Assembly (NCBI RefSeq): GCF_954871325.1
Contig: NC_088775.1
Coordinates: 22,421,561-22,485,560, forward strand
Direction: 5' to 3'
DNA: 64,000 nt
DNA from: Gordionus sp. m RMFG-2023
Taxonomy: Eukaryota > Nematomorpha > Gordioida > Chordodea > Parachordodidae
The translations under genes and the position numbers were made by a program. Below are positions 21,989-33,458 of the stretch, piece by piece (the first letter of the stretch is position 1; each line of letters opens with the position of its first letter). The notes below the pieces were generated by a model. It saw only the letters and a program-made list of their open reading frames with translations, did no database searches and had not been told where the DNA came from.

Positions 21989-22374
21989 TGGTGGCAGCGG
22001 AAAAAGTAGTATGATGAATAAAAAATTAATTATTTTATAATTTTTCTAAAAAAAAAAAATAAATAAATAAAAATTTAGGTAGCAATGGTTGATGGAATTG
22101 ATACAAGTTGGAAACTCATGGACAAAATATTATGGAAATGGATTCTTAAAGATCATATTTAATAAATTCTAAAACACGTAAGAGATATAAAATAAATATG
22201 ACGTATAAATATAAAAACTTAAAGTAAATTAAAATAAAATTAATCAATATGGACTATCCAAAATATGATAATGATGTAAATAAATATATAAATGAATTGG
22301 AGAAATTTTTTTTAAAATATAAGATTGTAAATAGTGCTAAGGTATTGCTTTAAAATCTTCCAGAAGGTCTATAT

Positions 22375-23382
22375 TTGGAGATGGACGTATTAATGGAAGC
22401 AATAAGGTTACCAACAGGGAGAGATGCAACTTTTGAAAAAACTATGACAATATTAAAATATTTATCTGGCTATAAGGCAGAAAAGGAGATAAAAGAAACA
22501 CCTAAATTACATCATAATTATTTAAATGATAAAGTGCAAACCAAAAGTTATAGGAATAATTATAATAATCATTATGAGTGTAAAAATTGTTACGAAAGAC
22601 ATTACAATAATAAGGAATATAATAATTATGCGAGATTTAACAATAGAAATAATAATCATAATATCAATTACAATAAGTATCGATATAATAATGATAATCA
22701 TAAATATAATAGTATAAAAAATAATGAAGTAAAAGTAAAAAAACCAATCAATGTAAAAATAGAAGTAAAAAAACCAATAGTGAAGGATAAGCCAATTGAT
22801 GTAGAAATAGTATATAGTTCTTTATTTCGTAGTGATATTAATAGTAAGTCGTATGAAGAGTGGAAAACGACTAATGAGTTTAACAAGAGACAATTTTGTA
22901 GAATTAACGCAGAAAAAGTAGACATTTATAAAACAAAAATTGTAGAAAAGTTAGAAATTAATACTAAAAATTTTGAAATTACGTCGGTAAAAATATTAAA
23001 AAATGATATAGTAGAAACGTTTATATATAGTTATATTAATCACATAGTAAAATTTGAAGAAATAATAATAAAAGAGAAAAAATATGATAATATAAATAAT
23101 TTAATTAATATTGATAAAGATTCTAGGAAATGCAAAAATTTAAAAAAAGTGAAAAATATTACGTGTAAAAGTAGGAATAATGTTAAAAGAAATAGGAGTA
23201 GTGTTAGGAGAAAGGATGACAAAATTAAAATTGAACATATAAAAGAATTCTTAATGAAGGAGAGAATAAAATTGTTGAGAATAAAATTTATTTTTAAAAG
23301 TTTGAAATTTGATTTTAAGAAAATTTTTATAAAATTTTTTATTAAACTAAAGAATAAAGGAGTTAAATTCAAATTAAAATAA
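22375..23382 (+). CDS. Gag-like open frame of the LTR fossil
   Basis: 335 residues. The N-terminal part (LMEAIRLPTGRDATFEKTM) resembles the end of a retrotransposon capsid region. A cysteine pair and histidine follow (CKNCYERHYNN, residues about 63-73) in a very Asn/Tyr-rich segment, reminiscent of but not a standard CCHC knuckle. The rest is Lys/Ile/Asn-rich and ends in a strongly basic tail. It sits between the two LTRs in the sense expected of gag. Base composition accounts for much of the residue use. The gag call rests on position and weak resemblance. Confidence 0.55.
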   Translation: MEMDVLMEAIRLPTGRDATFEKTMTILKYLSGYKAEKEIKETPKLHHNYLNDKVQTKSYRNNYNNHYECKNCYERHYNNKEYNNYARFNNRNNNHNINYNKYRYNNDNHKYNSIKNNEVKVKKPINVKIEVKKPIVKDKPIDVEIVYSSLFRSDINSKSYEEWKTTNEFNKRQFCRINAEKVDIYKTKIVEKLEINTKNFEITSVKILKNDIVETFIYSYINHIVKFEEIIIKEKKYDNINNLINIDKDSRKCKNLKKVKNITCKSRNNVKRNRSSVRRKDDKIKIEHIKEFLMKERIKLLRIKFIFKSLKFDFKKIFIKFFIKLKNKGVKFKLK

Positions 23383-23596
23383 AAAGAATAAAAAAGTACG
23401 TAATATAAAATTTTAATTACTTCATGGATCAAAATTATTAACATAACATGTAAATTAATACTAATATAAAAAATTTAAACAACACTAAAACGCGATTCTA
23501 TAATCAACATTTTATGATGATTCTTATATTCGATTAGATCGATTCTTATTATTCCTAATTATTCTTGATTGACTAATAATAATGATAATAATAACG

Positions 23597-23926
23597 ATGG
23601 AGGGCAAACGAGCAAACAAACAAACAACAAAGAGACGAAACGATCATAACAAACCGCCAACGATAAAACGTGACAAAAGCAAGACAACGATAAAAGATGA
23701 AATCAACAATTACTTATGCAACAATAAAAAAATAGCGAAAATGACAAACTAATCGTACAACGGACGAACAAGTTTTAGAGGGGGAAGAAGTCAAATAAAA
23801 TCGAAATCAAAATCAAGTTCGAAATCAAAATCAAGATCAAAGTCAAATTCGAGGTCAAGTTCAAAATCAAAAGAACAAAATCGGAAATATTATCTGAGAC
23901 CGAAAAAGATTTATCAAATATATATA
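23597..23926 (+). other. Basic, serine/arginine-like coding stretch of the LTR fossil
   Basis: The segment has two short basic reading frames, one Lys/Asn-rich and one with an RGG and SKSKSRSKS-type repeat, encoded by a degenerate TCAAAATCAAG-like repeat at 23795-23875. It is distinctly richer in G+C than the rest of the element. In an LTR element this could be a nucleic-acid-binding tail; that is inference. Confidence 0.35.
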
Positions 23927-24074
23927 TAAATAAAATGAAATTTTTTTTTAGCTAAATCTGGGTAATGAACACTGAAAGATACATGGACGTAAACGGATAA
24001 AAATCTTAGTGACAACTTCAACATACGATACGATCGATAGATACAATGAAGGGGGAAACTAAAAGAGAGGGAAA

Positions 24075-24423
24075 TGTTGTATTAGGAAAATTATCTAAAT
24101 TTAAATTAACTTTGAAATTGTAACTTTTAAAATTGTATAAATTATCACTGCGGGATATTAAAGATAAAAGGTTATAAAATTTGAACATTAACTATAAAGT
24201 ATATTGTGATTATGACTTTAGGTGGTTAAAGTTTAATTTGTTTTTATAGATATATATAGTCATGTTTTTTGTTAATTATTTGAGTTAGTTGTAATATTAT
24301 GTAATAAAATAAATATTGAATCAAATACGTTACTTGTTTTCAAGTTGTAAATTTATCGAAACAAATGTCTTAAAATATGTAAAAACTCACTTAAATAATA
24401 ATTGCCTCCCGTATAAATTATTA
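24075..24423 (+). repeat. Right long terminal repeat
   Basis: 349 bases, direct repeat of 21644-21988. It is followed by TTTTT at 24424-24428, the same five bases that precede the left repeat at 21639-21643. Confidence 0.88.
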
Positions 24424-24643
24424 TTTTTAAAAATAAAATTTTTTAATACAAAATCTATTTATTACAGTATAAAATATTTCGATTGCTGATATAGAAAAAA
24501 TTTACGTCTAAAGAATTACAAGTGATAAAAAAGATTGATTAATTAATAAATATGCCTCAATTGATAATAGTTTTAAAAAACCTAATGCAATAATATAATT
24601 TTTAGCAACTTACATTGACAAAAGGTTATCAAACTAATATAAC

Positions 24644-25221
24644 CAGCGTCTACATGACAGGATTTTCACTGGATGCAAACCCCCTTCAAAAACCTTTGTC
24701 TACCCCCTAAAAAAATGACCGCCTTCGGCGGCGTGGTCTCCTTATTATTACTTTTACCTTTTAAATTTATTGATACTCTTTTCATAGAATTTATAAAGGA
24801 TAACTTAAATTAATCTATCTCTACTACCAACTATCGATATTTTGTGAATATAAATAATTTATTTTTTAGAATATAAATAATTTATTTTTTAGAATATAAA
24901 TAATTTATTTTTTAGAATATAAATAATTTATTTTTTAGAATATAAATAATTTATTTTTTAGAATATAAATAATTTATTTTTTAGAATATAAATAATTTAT
25001 TTTTTAGAAAATAAATTCAATTAAAACCTTCATTATTTACAATGAATTAATTATTATGGCATTATGAGCTTGCTGAAATGATAGCAGAAAGTTTTATTTG
25101 GAAATTTAATAGATAACCCCCCAAAAAATTTATCTTACCACCATTAAAGCAGCCTACCCCCTACCCCTCTCAAAAAATAGGATGCAAACTGTTCCAACCC
25201 CTCCCGCTCATGTAGAAGCTG
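24644..25221. mobile_element. Complete hAT-type MITE with internal tandem array
   Basis: Ends are CAGCGTCTACATGACAGG (left) and the inverse of CTCATGTAGAAGCTG (right), with an exact 8-base target duplication AATATAAC at 24636-24643 and 25222-25229. It carries a G+C-rich hairpin-like block (CCGCCTTCGGCGGC near 24720) and a 23-base tandem array at 24846-25006. No coding. A diverged relative lacking the array is at 29732-30062. Confidence 0.9.
24846..25006. repeat. 23-base tandem repeat, seven near-perfect copies
   Basis: Each 23-base unit begins GAATATAAATAATTT and ends TATTTTTTA. Seven units (7 x 23 = 161 bases) follow one another with almost no divergence, so the expansion is recent compared with the rest of the MITE. 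Confidence 0.95.
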
Positions 25222-26723
25222 AATATAACTCTCTGTTACCATTTTACACATTTATAGAATGGACCATTAAGGAAAAATTTATAGGCCTAAACCAAATCAA
25301 CAATTCTTGAAGAAGAGAGTATAAACGACCAATCCAAATCATAAAACTATTAAGTGGTTAGAGCTTCCTTTTAGATGACATAATGGTAGCTAGATAAGTA
25401 ATCGAGAAAATTATTGTGAAATGATACATAATATATAAACGAATACACAGTTGACCATTATTGTTTATCTAAAATATGCAATCTTATGCTCTCAGCCGTT
25501 GTAATAATAATCTTAAATTACATAGCAACACAAATAATAGATGCTGGTTAATTTGCAGTAATAGCCATGACACTCACGATGTAAACTAGTATCAGAATTT
25601 ATTATGTTGAATAAATTGATAAAATAAAAACACTAAAAATCATTGGAAGAAATAAATGTGCAAATATATTGAAGCCTTGAGTTATTTACACGGCAAAGAT
25701 GCCATATTACAAATGAAACATTTTGGAACTATATAATAAGGACCAGAATGGTATGATGAAACAATTAAGATTTTATATATTGTCGCATAACTTCTAGTTG
25801 GTACATTATATCTTAAAATAATAGTAGTTTGTAAAAATATCAAAAATATACTTGTATTAAAAATTTAACTCAAAAATGTTTATTGAAAAAGAAAAAAATA
25901 GCTTTCCTAACGTAAAAAAGAAAAGATATCAAATTTATTTCATCTATTGTAAGTAGAATAATAAAATATTTAATTTTTTAAATTATTTATTACTAAATAG
26001 ATGGCGTTAAATACTTGAAAGCAAATTGTTACTATATTTATTATCATAAGCATTTATTAGTAAAATTCATTATAATATTAGCTGTAATATATTATAACTG
26101 TCAAATACGTCTATAAAAGTGGCATTTTATCTAATATTTTATAAACAACTGTATATGAGGATTATAAACCATATGTCTACTTACTTATACATTTTATTAT
26201 ACTTATTTGGACCTTGAAAATATTTTTAGGAATAGGTATGATAACAGTTGATTAGTCATTTTGAACTCTGCTAATTATAAAATTAAATTTTTTAGTTTAC
26301 AATTAATAAATGATTATATTTATTTAATTAGGGTTATAAAATAATTTAAATAATATAAGCTTCAATTATTAATGCCAAATTAAATTTTAGTGAGTGATAT
26401 TGATATTCTATTTTTAACACAAAATTTGATTGCAAGCTGACATAGTGAAAATATAATTTATATGTATTAATTAATTTAATCTAATATTTAAAATAGTATT
26501 CATTTAATAAATATAGATAGTCTTATTATTTTTTTATATAATAAAATTAAATCTATATTTTACTTAATAGAATTATAAAAGAAATCTTTCAGGGGGCAAT
26601 CAAAAAAATTTATTTTTAGTTCAAAGGGTTAAGATCCCATTAAAAAAATTTTTTTGCTTCAGAGGGCTATTCATATTTTCCAGGGGGCTCGAGCCCCTGC
26701 GTGCCCCTTTAGCGACGCCACTG

Positions 26724-27029
26724 CCTATGGTCGATGGTCACCAGGCTCTACCATTTTCGATGTTATACTTATTCTCTTAGCTTAATAATCTAAAAAATAT
26801 GTATATAATTAAATATTTTTTATTATTTGACAATTGTAATCCCCCAACTAGCGTATTAAGTAATTTAAAAACTAGATATTTTGAAAAAGTGTTCATGTTA
26901 AGTATATGCAAACATTACCTTTCATATGATTCTCTACAGCATTAGCTTTACATTTTCACTTATCATCTAAGAAATGAATATTATTAAATAATTAAATTAA
27001 ATGTATACCTTTTATGGTAGAAGAATTTT
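26724..27029. other. Gap between repeats; possible minus-strand exon remnant
   Basis: Immediately right of the hAT-like element, the minus strand at 26742-26754 reads ATGGTAGAGCCTG followed by a GTGACC donor-like site. It could be an upstream exon of the OTU-like fragment if that element inserted into an intron. This is speculative; otherwise nothing is seen here. Confidence 0.15.
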
Positions 27030-28325
27030 TCAACAGGTAACCTGGGTTCGGGCAGGATTTATATAAATAAATTATACTTTTTTAATTGAAATTTGCAAAC
27101 TCTAAACAACTATTCTAAATTTCATATTTTGTCATTTATGCAGAAGTAATAATCTTAAATCATAATAGTCACACAAATAATAGATGCTGGCTAATTTGTA
27201 GTTATATCACTGACACTCACGATACAAACTCATATCAAAATTTATTATTTTAGATAAATTGATAAAACAAAAACACTAAAAAATCTTTTGAAGAAATAAT
27301 TTTGCAAATATATTGAAGCCTTGAGTTATTTCCACGGTAAGAATTATATATTAGAAATGAATAATTTAGTAACTAGAAAATAAAGACCAGAGTAATATAA
27401 TGAAAACAATTAAGATTTTATATATTATTGTCACACCATATCTAGTTATTATATTATATTATCTCTTAAAATAATAGTAGTTTGTAATAACATCAAAATG
27501 CTAATGTATTGAAAATTTAACTCAAAACTATTTTTCAAAGAGGAAAAAAATATCTTTCCTAAAACCACATAAAAAAAGAGAAGGAAAAAAAAGATATATA
27601 ATATGGATTATACATACATTGTGGGATGAATATAAAATATTAGATTTTTTATAATATATTTTTACTAAAAACAAATAGAGGGCGTTAAAATTTGAATCGA
27701 AATTGTTACTTATATTTATTATCAAAAGCATTGATTAGTAAAGTTTATGAAATATTAATTGTAATATATTCTATAACTTTCAAATAATTTTTTGGAACCA
27801 ATTCTATATGATAGAGGATTATCAGATATATGTCTACTTAGTTTTTATATAGAAATTTCTTATACTTATTTGATTCTGGAAATATATTTAGGAAGAGGCA
27901 TAGAAATTAAATTTAAAAATGAATTAGTGATTTTGAACTCGGCTAATTACAATATTAAATTTGTTAATTTTCATTTAATAAATGATTTTATTTATTTAAT
28001 TAGGGTTTTAAAATAATTTTAATAATAAAAATCATTTAAGCTTCAACTCTATTAATACTAAATTGATATTTAGACATTATGATTGATATTTCATTTTTAA
28101 CATAGAATTTGATTGCAAGCCAATGATATACATTCATTGTTGCAAGCTGACATAGTGAAAATATAATTGATATGTATTAATCGAATCTAATTTTTAAAAT
28201 AGTATTCATTTAATTAAAATTTAGGTCTTATTAATTTTTAAATAATAAATTTAAATCCATATACTTAATAGAATTATAAAGGAAATTGTTCAGGGGTCTT
28301 TATTTTTAGTTCAAGGGGATATTAA
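27030..28325. mobile_element. Diverged copy of the 21416-26723 repeat family
   Basis: Bases 27140-28325 align in the same direction with 25490-26660 at long blocks, for example the shared motifs AATAATAGATGCTGG, ATATTGAAGCCTTGAG and AATAATAGTAGTTTG. The first 100 bases match 21530-21620. Clean termini were not recognised. There is no coding; the 74-residue frame at 27792 is compositional. Confidence 0.65.
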
Positions 28326-29731
28326 GGAGCCAAAACATATATAACAATATATCAATATAAATAAAATAAAACATTATTTTATAAAAACGTAGGTGGGACT
28401 ACAAGTTCCCAAAAAACACGAATAGTTATATTTTAAAATAGTTATTTGTAGGTTTTGTTTTAAAAAAAGAGAGAGAAGATTAATAAGTCCCATGATTTTG
28501 AGCTATTAGCAAAATTTGAAATTAGATTTGTTTTAAAATCAAGAAAAGTTATTCATTTGGGAATGATTGGTATATGTAAGATGATTGACATATTACACGT
28601 TTATATTCATTATTTTGAATTCATGCTAAGGTTAAAATATTTTTAGCGCACTTAATTTTGCAATATTTTATTATTACTTGATATTTTTTTCTTCTTTATT
28701 ATAATCAATTTAAAAAAAAATTTCATAAGCGAACTTAATTTTCTTTCACTAATATGTGGCTATATGCACAAGATTTTGAATTAAATACTATATATTTTAA
28801 GAACAATAATTTTTATTCTCTATTTTTAGGAATATTTTATCATAAAAATAGATAAATATTTTTAAAAAACTTGAAAATTTGAGAAATATAATTGTAAAAA
28901 AAACATTTAAAAAAAACTTAAATTAAAATTAGATTTATGAATTAACCTAAATTCTATTCTTCCTTTTTGAATAACATTCTAGATTTTTTTTTATAAATCT
29001 TTTGTTTTTAACTATTTAAAATATACTTTTGATAGCAGAAATTTTAAATATATTTCATTTTACAAAAAAAATTCTTTTTATCAATCAACAAACTAATCTT
29101 TTAATGAAATATTTTATATTTAGGAATATGAATAAATTTAAGCAATTATATCTGAGAAAGAAATCTGTAGAGCCTGGCCCAACCCAATATTTAGTTGTTT
29201 TTCTAGCCCCATAAATTATTTTACTAATATTAATATCCAGCCTGACCCATTAAATTTATGAGATAATTAGGCTCAATCTGTAAAAATTTTACAATAAGTC
29301 TAGCCCAGCCTGTTAAAATTTTTTATACATTTTTCAGCCATCACATATATTTGTATCTATTTTTTTTCTCATTTTCAATTAGGCTCTTATATCTGCCCTA
29401 TTGGTATCTATTTCTATAGCAATCTTTTTATGAACAATTGTATTTTTGATCTATTATATATTTGTAATTGATATTGGGCCATATTATAAATTTTTATTAA
29501 TATATAATTTTTAGAGTAAGTATGTTATTTAAACAGCCCTTAAAATACGAAGAAATACACATATTGTAATTTATTTTCAAATAGTATTTACCAAAATATT
29601 AGCTTAAAATTAAAAAAATAAAACAAAATTTTTTGCCCTGACTGGCCATTAAACTAATGGTCTTACCCTGCCTATGATTCTTTTTTAAAATATAAAATCT
29701 AATAACCATATTTGTATTTTGGTTGGATTAG
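28326..29731. other. A+T-rich repeat debris
   Basis: No gene recognised. The segment around 28390-28460 (GGGACTACAAGTTCCC followed by ATTTTAAAATA) is matched in inverse near 52420-52500, so it is part of a dispersed repeat. Short GCCCAGCC motifs occur at 29170-29330. Confidence 0.4.
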
Positions 29732-30062
29732 CAGCATCTATATGACAGAATATTCACTGGATATACTATCCCACTAAAAAATTCACCACTTTACCGACAA
29801 GATTTCTACATTATTATTATACCTTTTTAATTATATAGCAGTTCCTTTATAAATTTTAATAATAATAATTTAAATTATTAATGCTCTACTAACAACTATC
29901 AAAATATTGTGAATGTAAAAGAGTTTTTAAAACATGAATTTAACTAAAACAACTCACATTTACACTGAATGCATTATTATAATATATTGTTTGGCATGAA
30001 TATAAGTTTACTGATAAATTAAGAAATGAAATATTTTATTTGTAGATTATTTAATTTGGCAG
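29732..30062. mobile_element. Diverged copy of the 24644-25221 MITE
   Basis: The left end CAGCATCTATATGACAG and the following TATTCACTGGAT match the family terminus. The interior (CAAAATATTGTGAATG and the block near 29990) matches the MITE on both sides of its tandem array, but the array is absent. No clear right end or target duplication was found. Confidence 0.6.
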
Positions 30063-31502
30063 TTTATAAAATGAAAAGAAAAGCTCATTGTTATTATTTC
30101 AAAGAATATTAATCAATTTCAAAATAAATTTATGCCACCCATTTAAATTTTTTATGCATGATGCCATTAATTTGGCATTCCATTTAAACAAATATTTAGC
30201 CAAACTAAAAAAAAATTCAATTAATATCATATTTACAATATTATTTTATCCATTGTGTAAAATAAAACTTGCCTTGAATTGGGCAATACTTATATTAAAT
30301 TTTTTTTATATATTATAATAAAAATGTAAAATAAAATTATCTCAAATTAAGTGCATCTATAAATAGCTACAGATGTACCTAAAAATATATCGAGATAGAA
30401 ACAACATTTTATATTTAGATACATCTATGCCCATCCTGTAAATTTAGAAAATTAGCCCATGAAACAAATATCTACATGTTGCAATTCATTTTTTCAAAAT
30501 TAAATTGCTCTTAGTTGAAATATGAGATGTATCGGGTTCAGTCTAGACCTGGAACCTTCCTCTTTGGATCTTGTTGGTTCTTTTAAAATTACATTTTTTT
30601 ACTATTTCAATCTGCCCTATAACTGTAAAAGATGTAGGGTAATTGTTGATTCTGGACATCCAATCCATTGTCATGTGAACAGGTACAAATATTTTAAGCA
30701 CAAAGGTATTAATAAAATAATTTGATTAAAAATTTAAAATACCTGTCAAATTATTTTAAAACACCCCATTTATTGCAAATACAGCCCAAATCTATAAAAA
30801 AAACTGACAATTAATTATTAACTGCCCAAAAATGTAAAATACCTACTAAATGTTCTTCTACTACTCATTTTTATTAAAAAACTGCTCATATAGTTTGCCA
30901 TCTTTTTTATATAAGAATCACATTGTTCTAATAAATTATTTAATAAAATTTTCAAACAAATTTTTTTCATATATAAAATATATTAAGTAAAATGAATATA
31001 AATAAAGTGTTTTGTTTAGTATTATGTCTTAGTTTTTTTTAATGCAATGCCCAAAAATATATTATTTCACATAATGTCAAATTTTTAATGTATCTTCCTT
31101 TTTTCAATTTTTTATCAAGTTGTTTCTATATCTTGTATCTTAATGAACTTTTTGAAAAAGGAACTTGTATTTGTATCTTAAATACTCATATTTAAAGAGT
31201 ATTTATATGTATCTATATATACCTTTTTAAAATTTGCCCATCCCTGCATCGCCAGCCCCCCCCCCCCCCCAAGGTATGCTATATTTTATTATTTGTATAA
31301 ATGAATAATAAAATTATAAAATGAATTTAAAAGACACAATAAAATTAAAAATCAGGCTATGGGAAATGATTATACATTTTCGTATCATATTTTGCATAAA
31401 TAGATAATTGTCATTAAATTATCAAAGTCATTGCTGAATAGCATCTAATGCATAACATTAAATTAAAGAATAATGACTATTTTTAGATTTCTTTCTTATA
31501 AG
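30063..31502. other. A+T-rich stretch with one hAT end
   Basis: On the minus strand a hAT-like terminus CAGGGATGGGCAAATTT starts at 31246 and runs leftwards. The C15 homopolymer at 31256-31270 lies just outside it. A short frame near 30595-30710 has paired cysteines and histidines (CKRCRVIVDSGHPIHC) but cannot be assigned. Otherwise nothing is seen. Confidence 0.4.
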
Positions 31503-32248
31503 TAGGGGTGTACCGATATCACTTTTTGAAGGCCGATCTAATCCGATTTTCCTGATATTAAATTGATATCAGCCGATTACTGATCCGATATCATATCTAA
31601 TTTTGTATTCTGTAAAGATACCAATGGTTTTAACTTGTAATATACTTTTTATTAATATAACATCTATAATTTTTATACCATAACTTATATCATTTAAATA
31701 TATTATAATAATCAGTTATAGTTATATTCAATTCTATTGCAAAAATATTTTTATTGTTAAATCACTTTTACATAATAAGTAACAACATTAATCTATATGA
31801 CATAATAAGTAATAAACAAATATATTATGAAATTTGAATAAATATTTAAAATAATATTTAACATTAATATATCGAAGATTTCTTTTTAGAAATACCAAAA
31901 TTTTCAATTTATCAGAAATCAGCCGGCGGCGATGGTAATTGTCAATATCACCAGCTTCATTAAAAACAGATTCTAAAGAGATTATTGCACACTTTTATAA
32001 ACAGAATGCGCAAAAAAATAACAATGAATGTTTATTAATTAATTATTATTATTAAATAAATATGGATTTCGATTTTATTTATAAAAATAAATGATTTTAG
32101 ATATAACTTTTTAAAAATTTTTAAAATTTTATTTTTGTTAAAGACGCCATTTTATATAGGATCGGCATTTATAATATTGGCCGATAACCGATATTTTAAA
32201 ATAGGTGAAATATCGCCCGATCCGATAAAAAATATTGGTACATCCCTA
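31503..32248. mobile_element. Complete hAT-type MITE (TAGGGGTGTACC family)
   Basis: Ends are TAGGGGTGTACCGATAT and the inverse of the right end (TAGGGATGTACCAATAT). The flanks are an exact 8-base duplication, CTTATAAG, at 31495-31502 and 32249-32256. Subterminal direct and inverted GATCCGATAT/ATATCGG motifs occur at both ends. There is no coding capacity. A second copy with its own perfect duplication spans 54909-58515 and was later invaded by other elements. Confidence 0.92.
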
Positions 32249-32963
32249 CTTATAAGATTTTTTAAATATTTAATTAGTGGGCCAGACATGAATCTTAAAA
32301 ATTCTTGCCACCGAGCCGTGTATAGGCTCTGGCCGAAAAAAATATTTTTTTTCTGGAATACTTTATTCGCAAATTTCGTGAATTAAGATAATCACCAGAA
32401 TAATCTTTATCTTTTATATATACGAAAAATTTTTTTATGAAATAAAAAAAAATTGGTTTAAAAATTGATTGTCGTTAATCATAAATTTTTCAGGGTTGTG
32501 CATTTGACCGGTCAAATATGGTCAAATTCAAATAAATGTTTTTTACGCCGATATTAACTTTATTTTGTATATATATCAGAGACCTGCAGAGGTACCATTT
32601 GCACGGCCCGGCCCGGTTTTAAATTTTTTAGGCCCGGCCCGGATATTTAAAAAAAAAATTTTTTACGGCCCGGCCCGGCCCGGATTTAAAAATTTAAGGC
32701 CCGGCCCGGATATTTAAAAAAAAAATTTTTACGGCCCAACCCGGATTTAAAAATTTAAGGCCCGGCTCGGAATTTTTTAATTATATTCGACCTGGTATAT
32801 ACAAAAATTCACCTATGAGGTATTTTACCATATTTTTCAGCGAGTATTATCGCTTATTATTTAAAAAATACATGTAAAAAGCTAATATTTTGAGAATATT
32901 ATATTGAATTTATAAAAATTATAAAACTGTTATTTATAAAAATGGATATTTTGAGCATATACT

Positions 32964-33308
32964 TATTCATCCTTTCATAATAATAAGAATACGACTCAAA
33001 TTTCTTTATTAAAAAACACCAACAACAATATCTATACATTATTAAAAAAATTACAAATCATAAATATCTAATTATCTAATTCTTCATGTCCCAAAGGTCC
33101 ATTATTAGTTCCTCGCTGACATCTTCTCGAATTAATCCAAACTCTTCATCCCAAAATGGATAACAAAAGAATCCTTTCCCATCAACCCATCATGTGTTCA
33201 TCATCTCCTCTTCTTCCCCCAAGGAAAACTTAATACCCTGTCAGAAAATAACTGACATTTGATGTATTATATTAAATTTATTTCTTCTTTTTTTCAACAG
33301 CTACAACA
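32964..33308 (-). repeat. LTR (distal copy, minus orientation)
   Basis: 345 bases, matching 35242-35592 essentially base for base. The internal edge abuts the purine-rich tract at about 33309-33320. Confidence 0.92.
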
Positions 33309-33349
33309 CGCCCACCCTTCACAAGCCCAGCGTCCCTCTCTTTGTGGTG

Positions 33350-33458
33350 GTGTTGTATCGAATCACCTCTTTGAATTGTATCGAATCACCCCTTTGAATT
33401 GTATCGAATCACCTCTTTGAATTGTATCGAATCACCTTTTTAAATTGTATCGAGACGC
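33350..33458. repeat. About 26-base tandem repeat inside the LTR fossil
   Basis: The unit TTGTATCGAATCACC followed by TCTTTGAA repeats about four to five times between 33350 and 33458 with few changes. It lies next to the purine-rich tract and encodes nothing evident. Confidence 0.8.

Larger units (their letters stand above)
21644..24423 (+). mobile_element. LTR retrotransposon fossil, gag-like frame only
   Basis: Two direct terminal repeats (21644-21988 and 24075-24423) begin TGTTGTATTAGG and end near ATTATTA. The element is flanked by a 5-base duplication TTTTT, weak evidence because it is low-complexity. A TGG-initial stretch (TGGTGGCAGCGG, 21989 onward) directly follows the left repeat, as a primer-binding site would. 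The interior, about 2.1 kb, holds a gag-like frame and short basic frames but no polymerase, protease or integrase. It is therefore a non-autonomous LTR fossil. The repeats are roughly 97% identical by eye, which suggests a fairly recent insertion. Confidence 0.85.
24075..25500. other. Filler between nested repeats, no gene
   Basis: Apart from the LTR and the MITE listed separately, this stretch is the interrupted body of the hAT-like element 21416-26723 and holds no gene. Confidence 0.4.
21416..26723. mobile_element. hAT-like non-autonomous element hosting two later insertions
   Basis: The left end CAGGGACGTCGCTAG and the inverse of the right end (CAGTGGCGTCGCTAA) form a terminal repeat. 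Both ends carry G+C-rich subterminal blocks. Flanking octamers ATGATGGT and CCTATGGT match at five of eight positions, so the duplication is worn or the pairing imperfect. Inside are the LTR element (21644-24423) and the MITE (24644-25221), each with its own perfect target duplication. Without them the element is about 1.9 kb and has no transposase. Related copies are at 2300-3515 and 27030-28325. Confidence 0.65.

Noticed and set aside
22375-23382. 335-residue frame as a host gene
   Set aside because: It lies squarely between paired LTRs in sense orientation, is dominated by A+T-driven residues, and has no recognisable host domain.
24846-25006. CRISPR-like array
   Set aside because: The repeats are directly adjacent without spacers and lie in a eukaryotic MITE.
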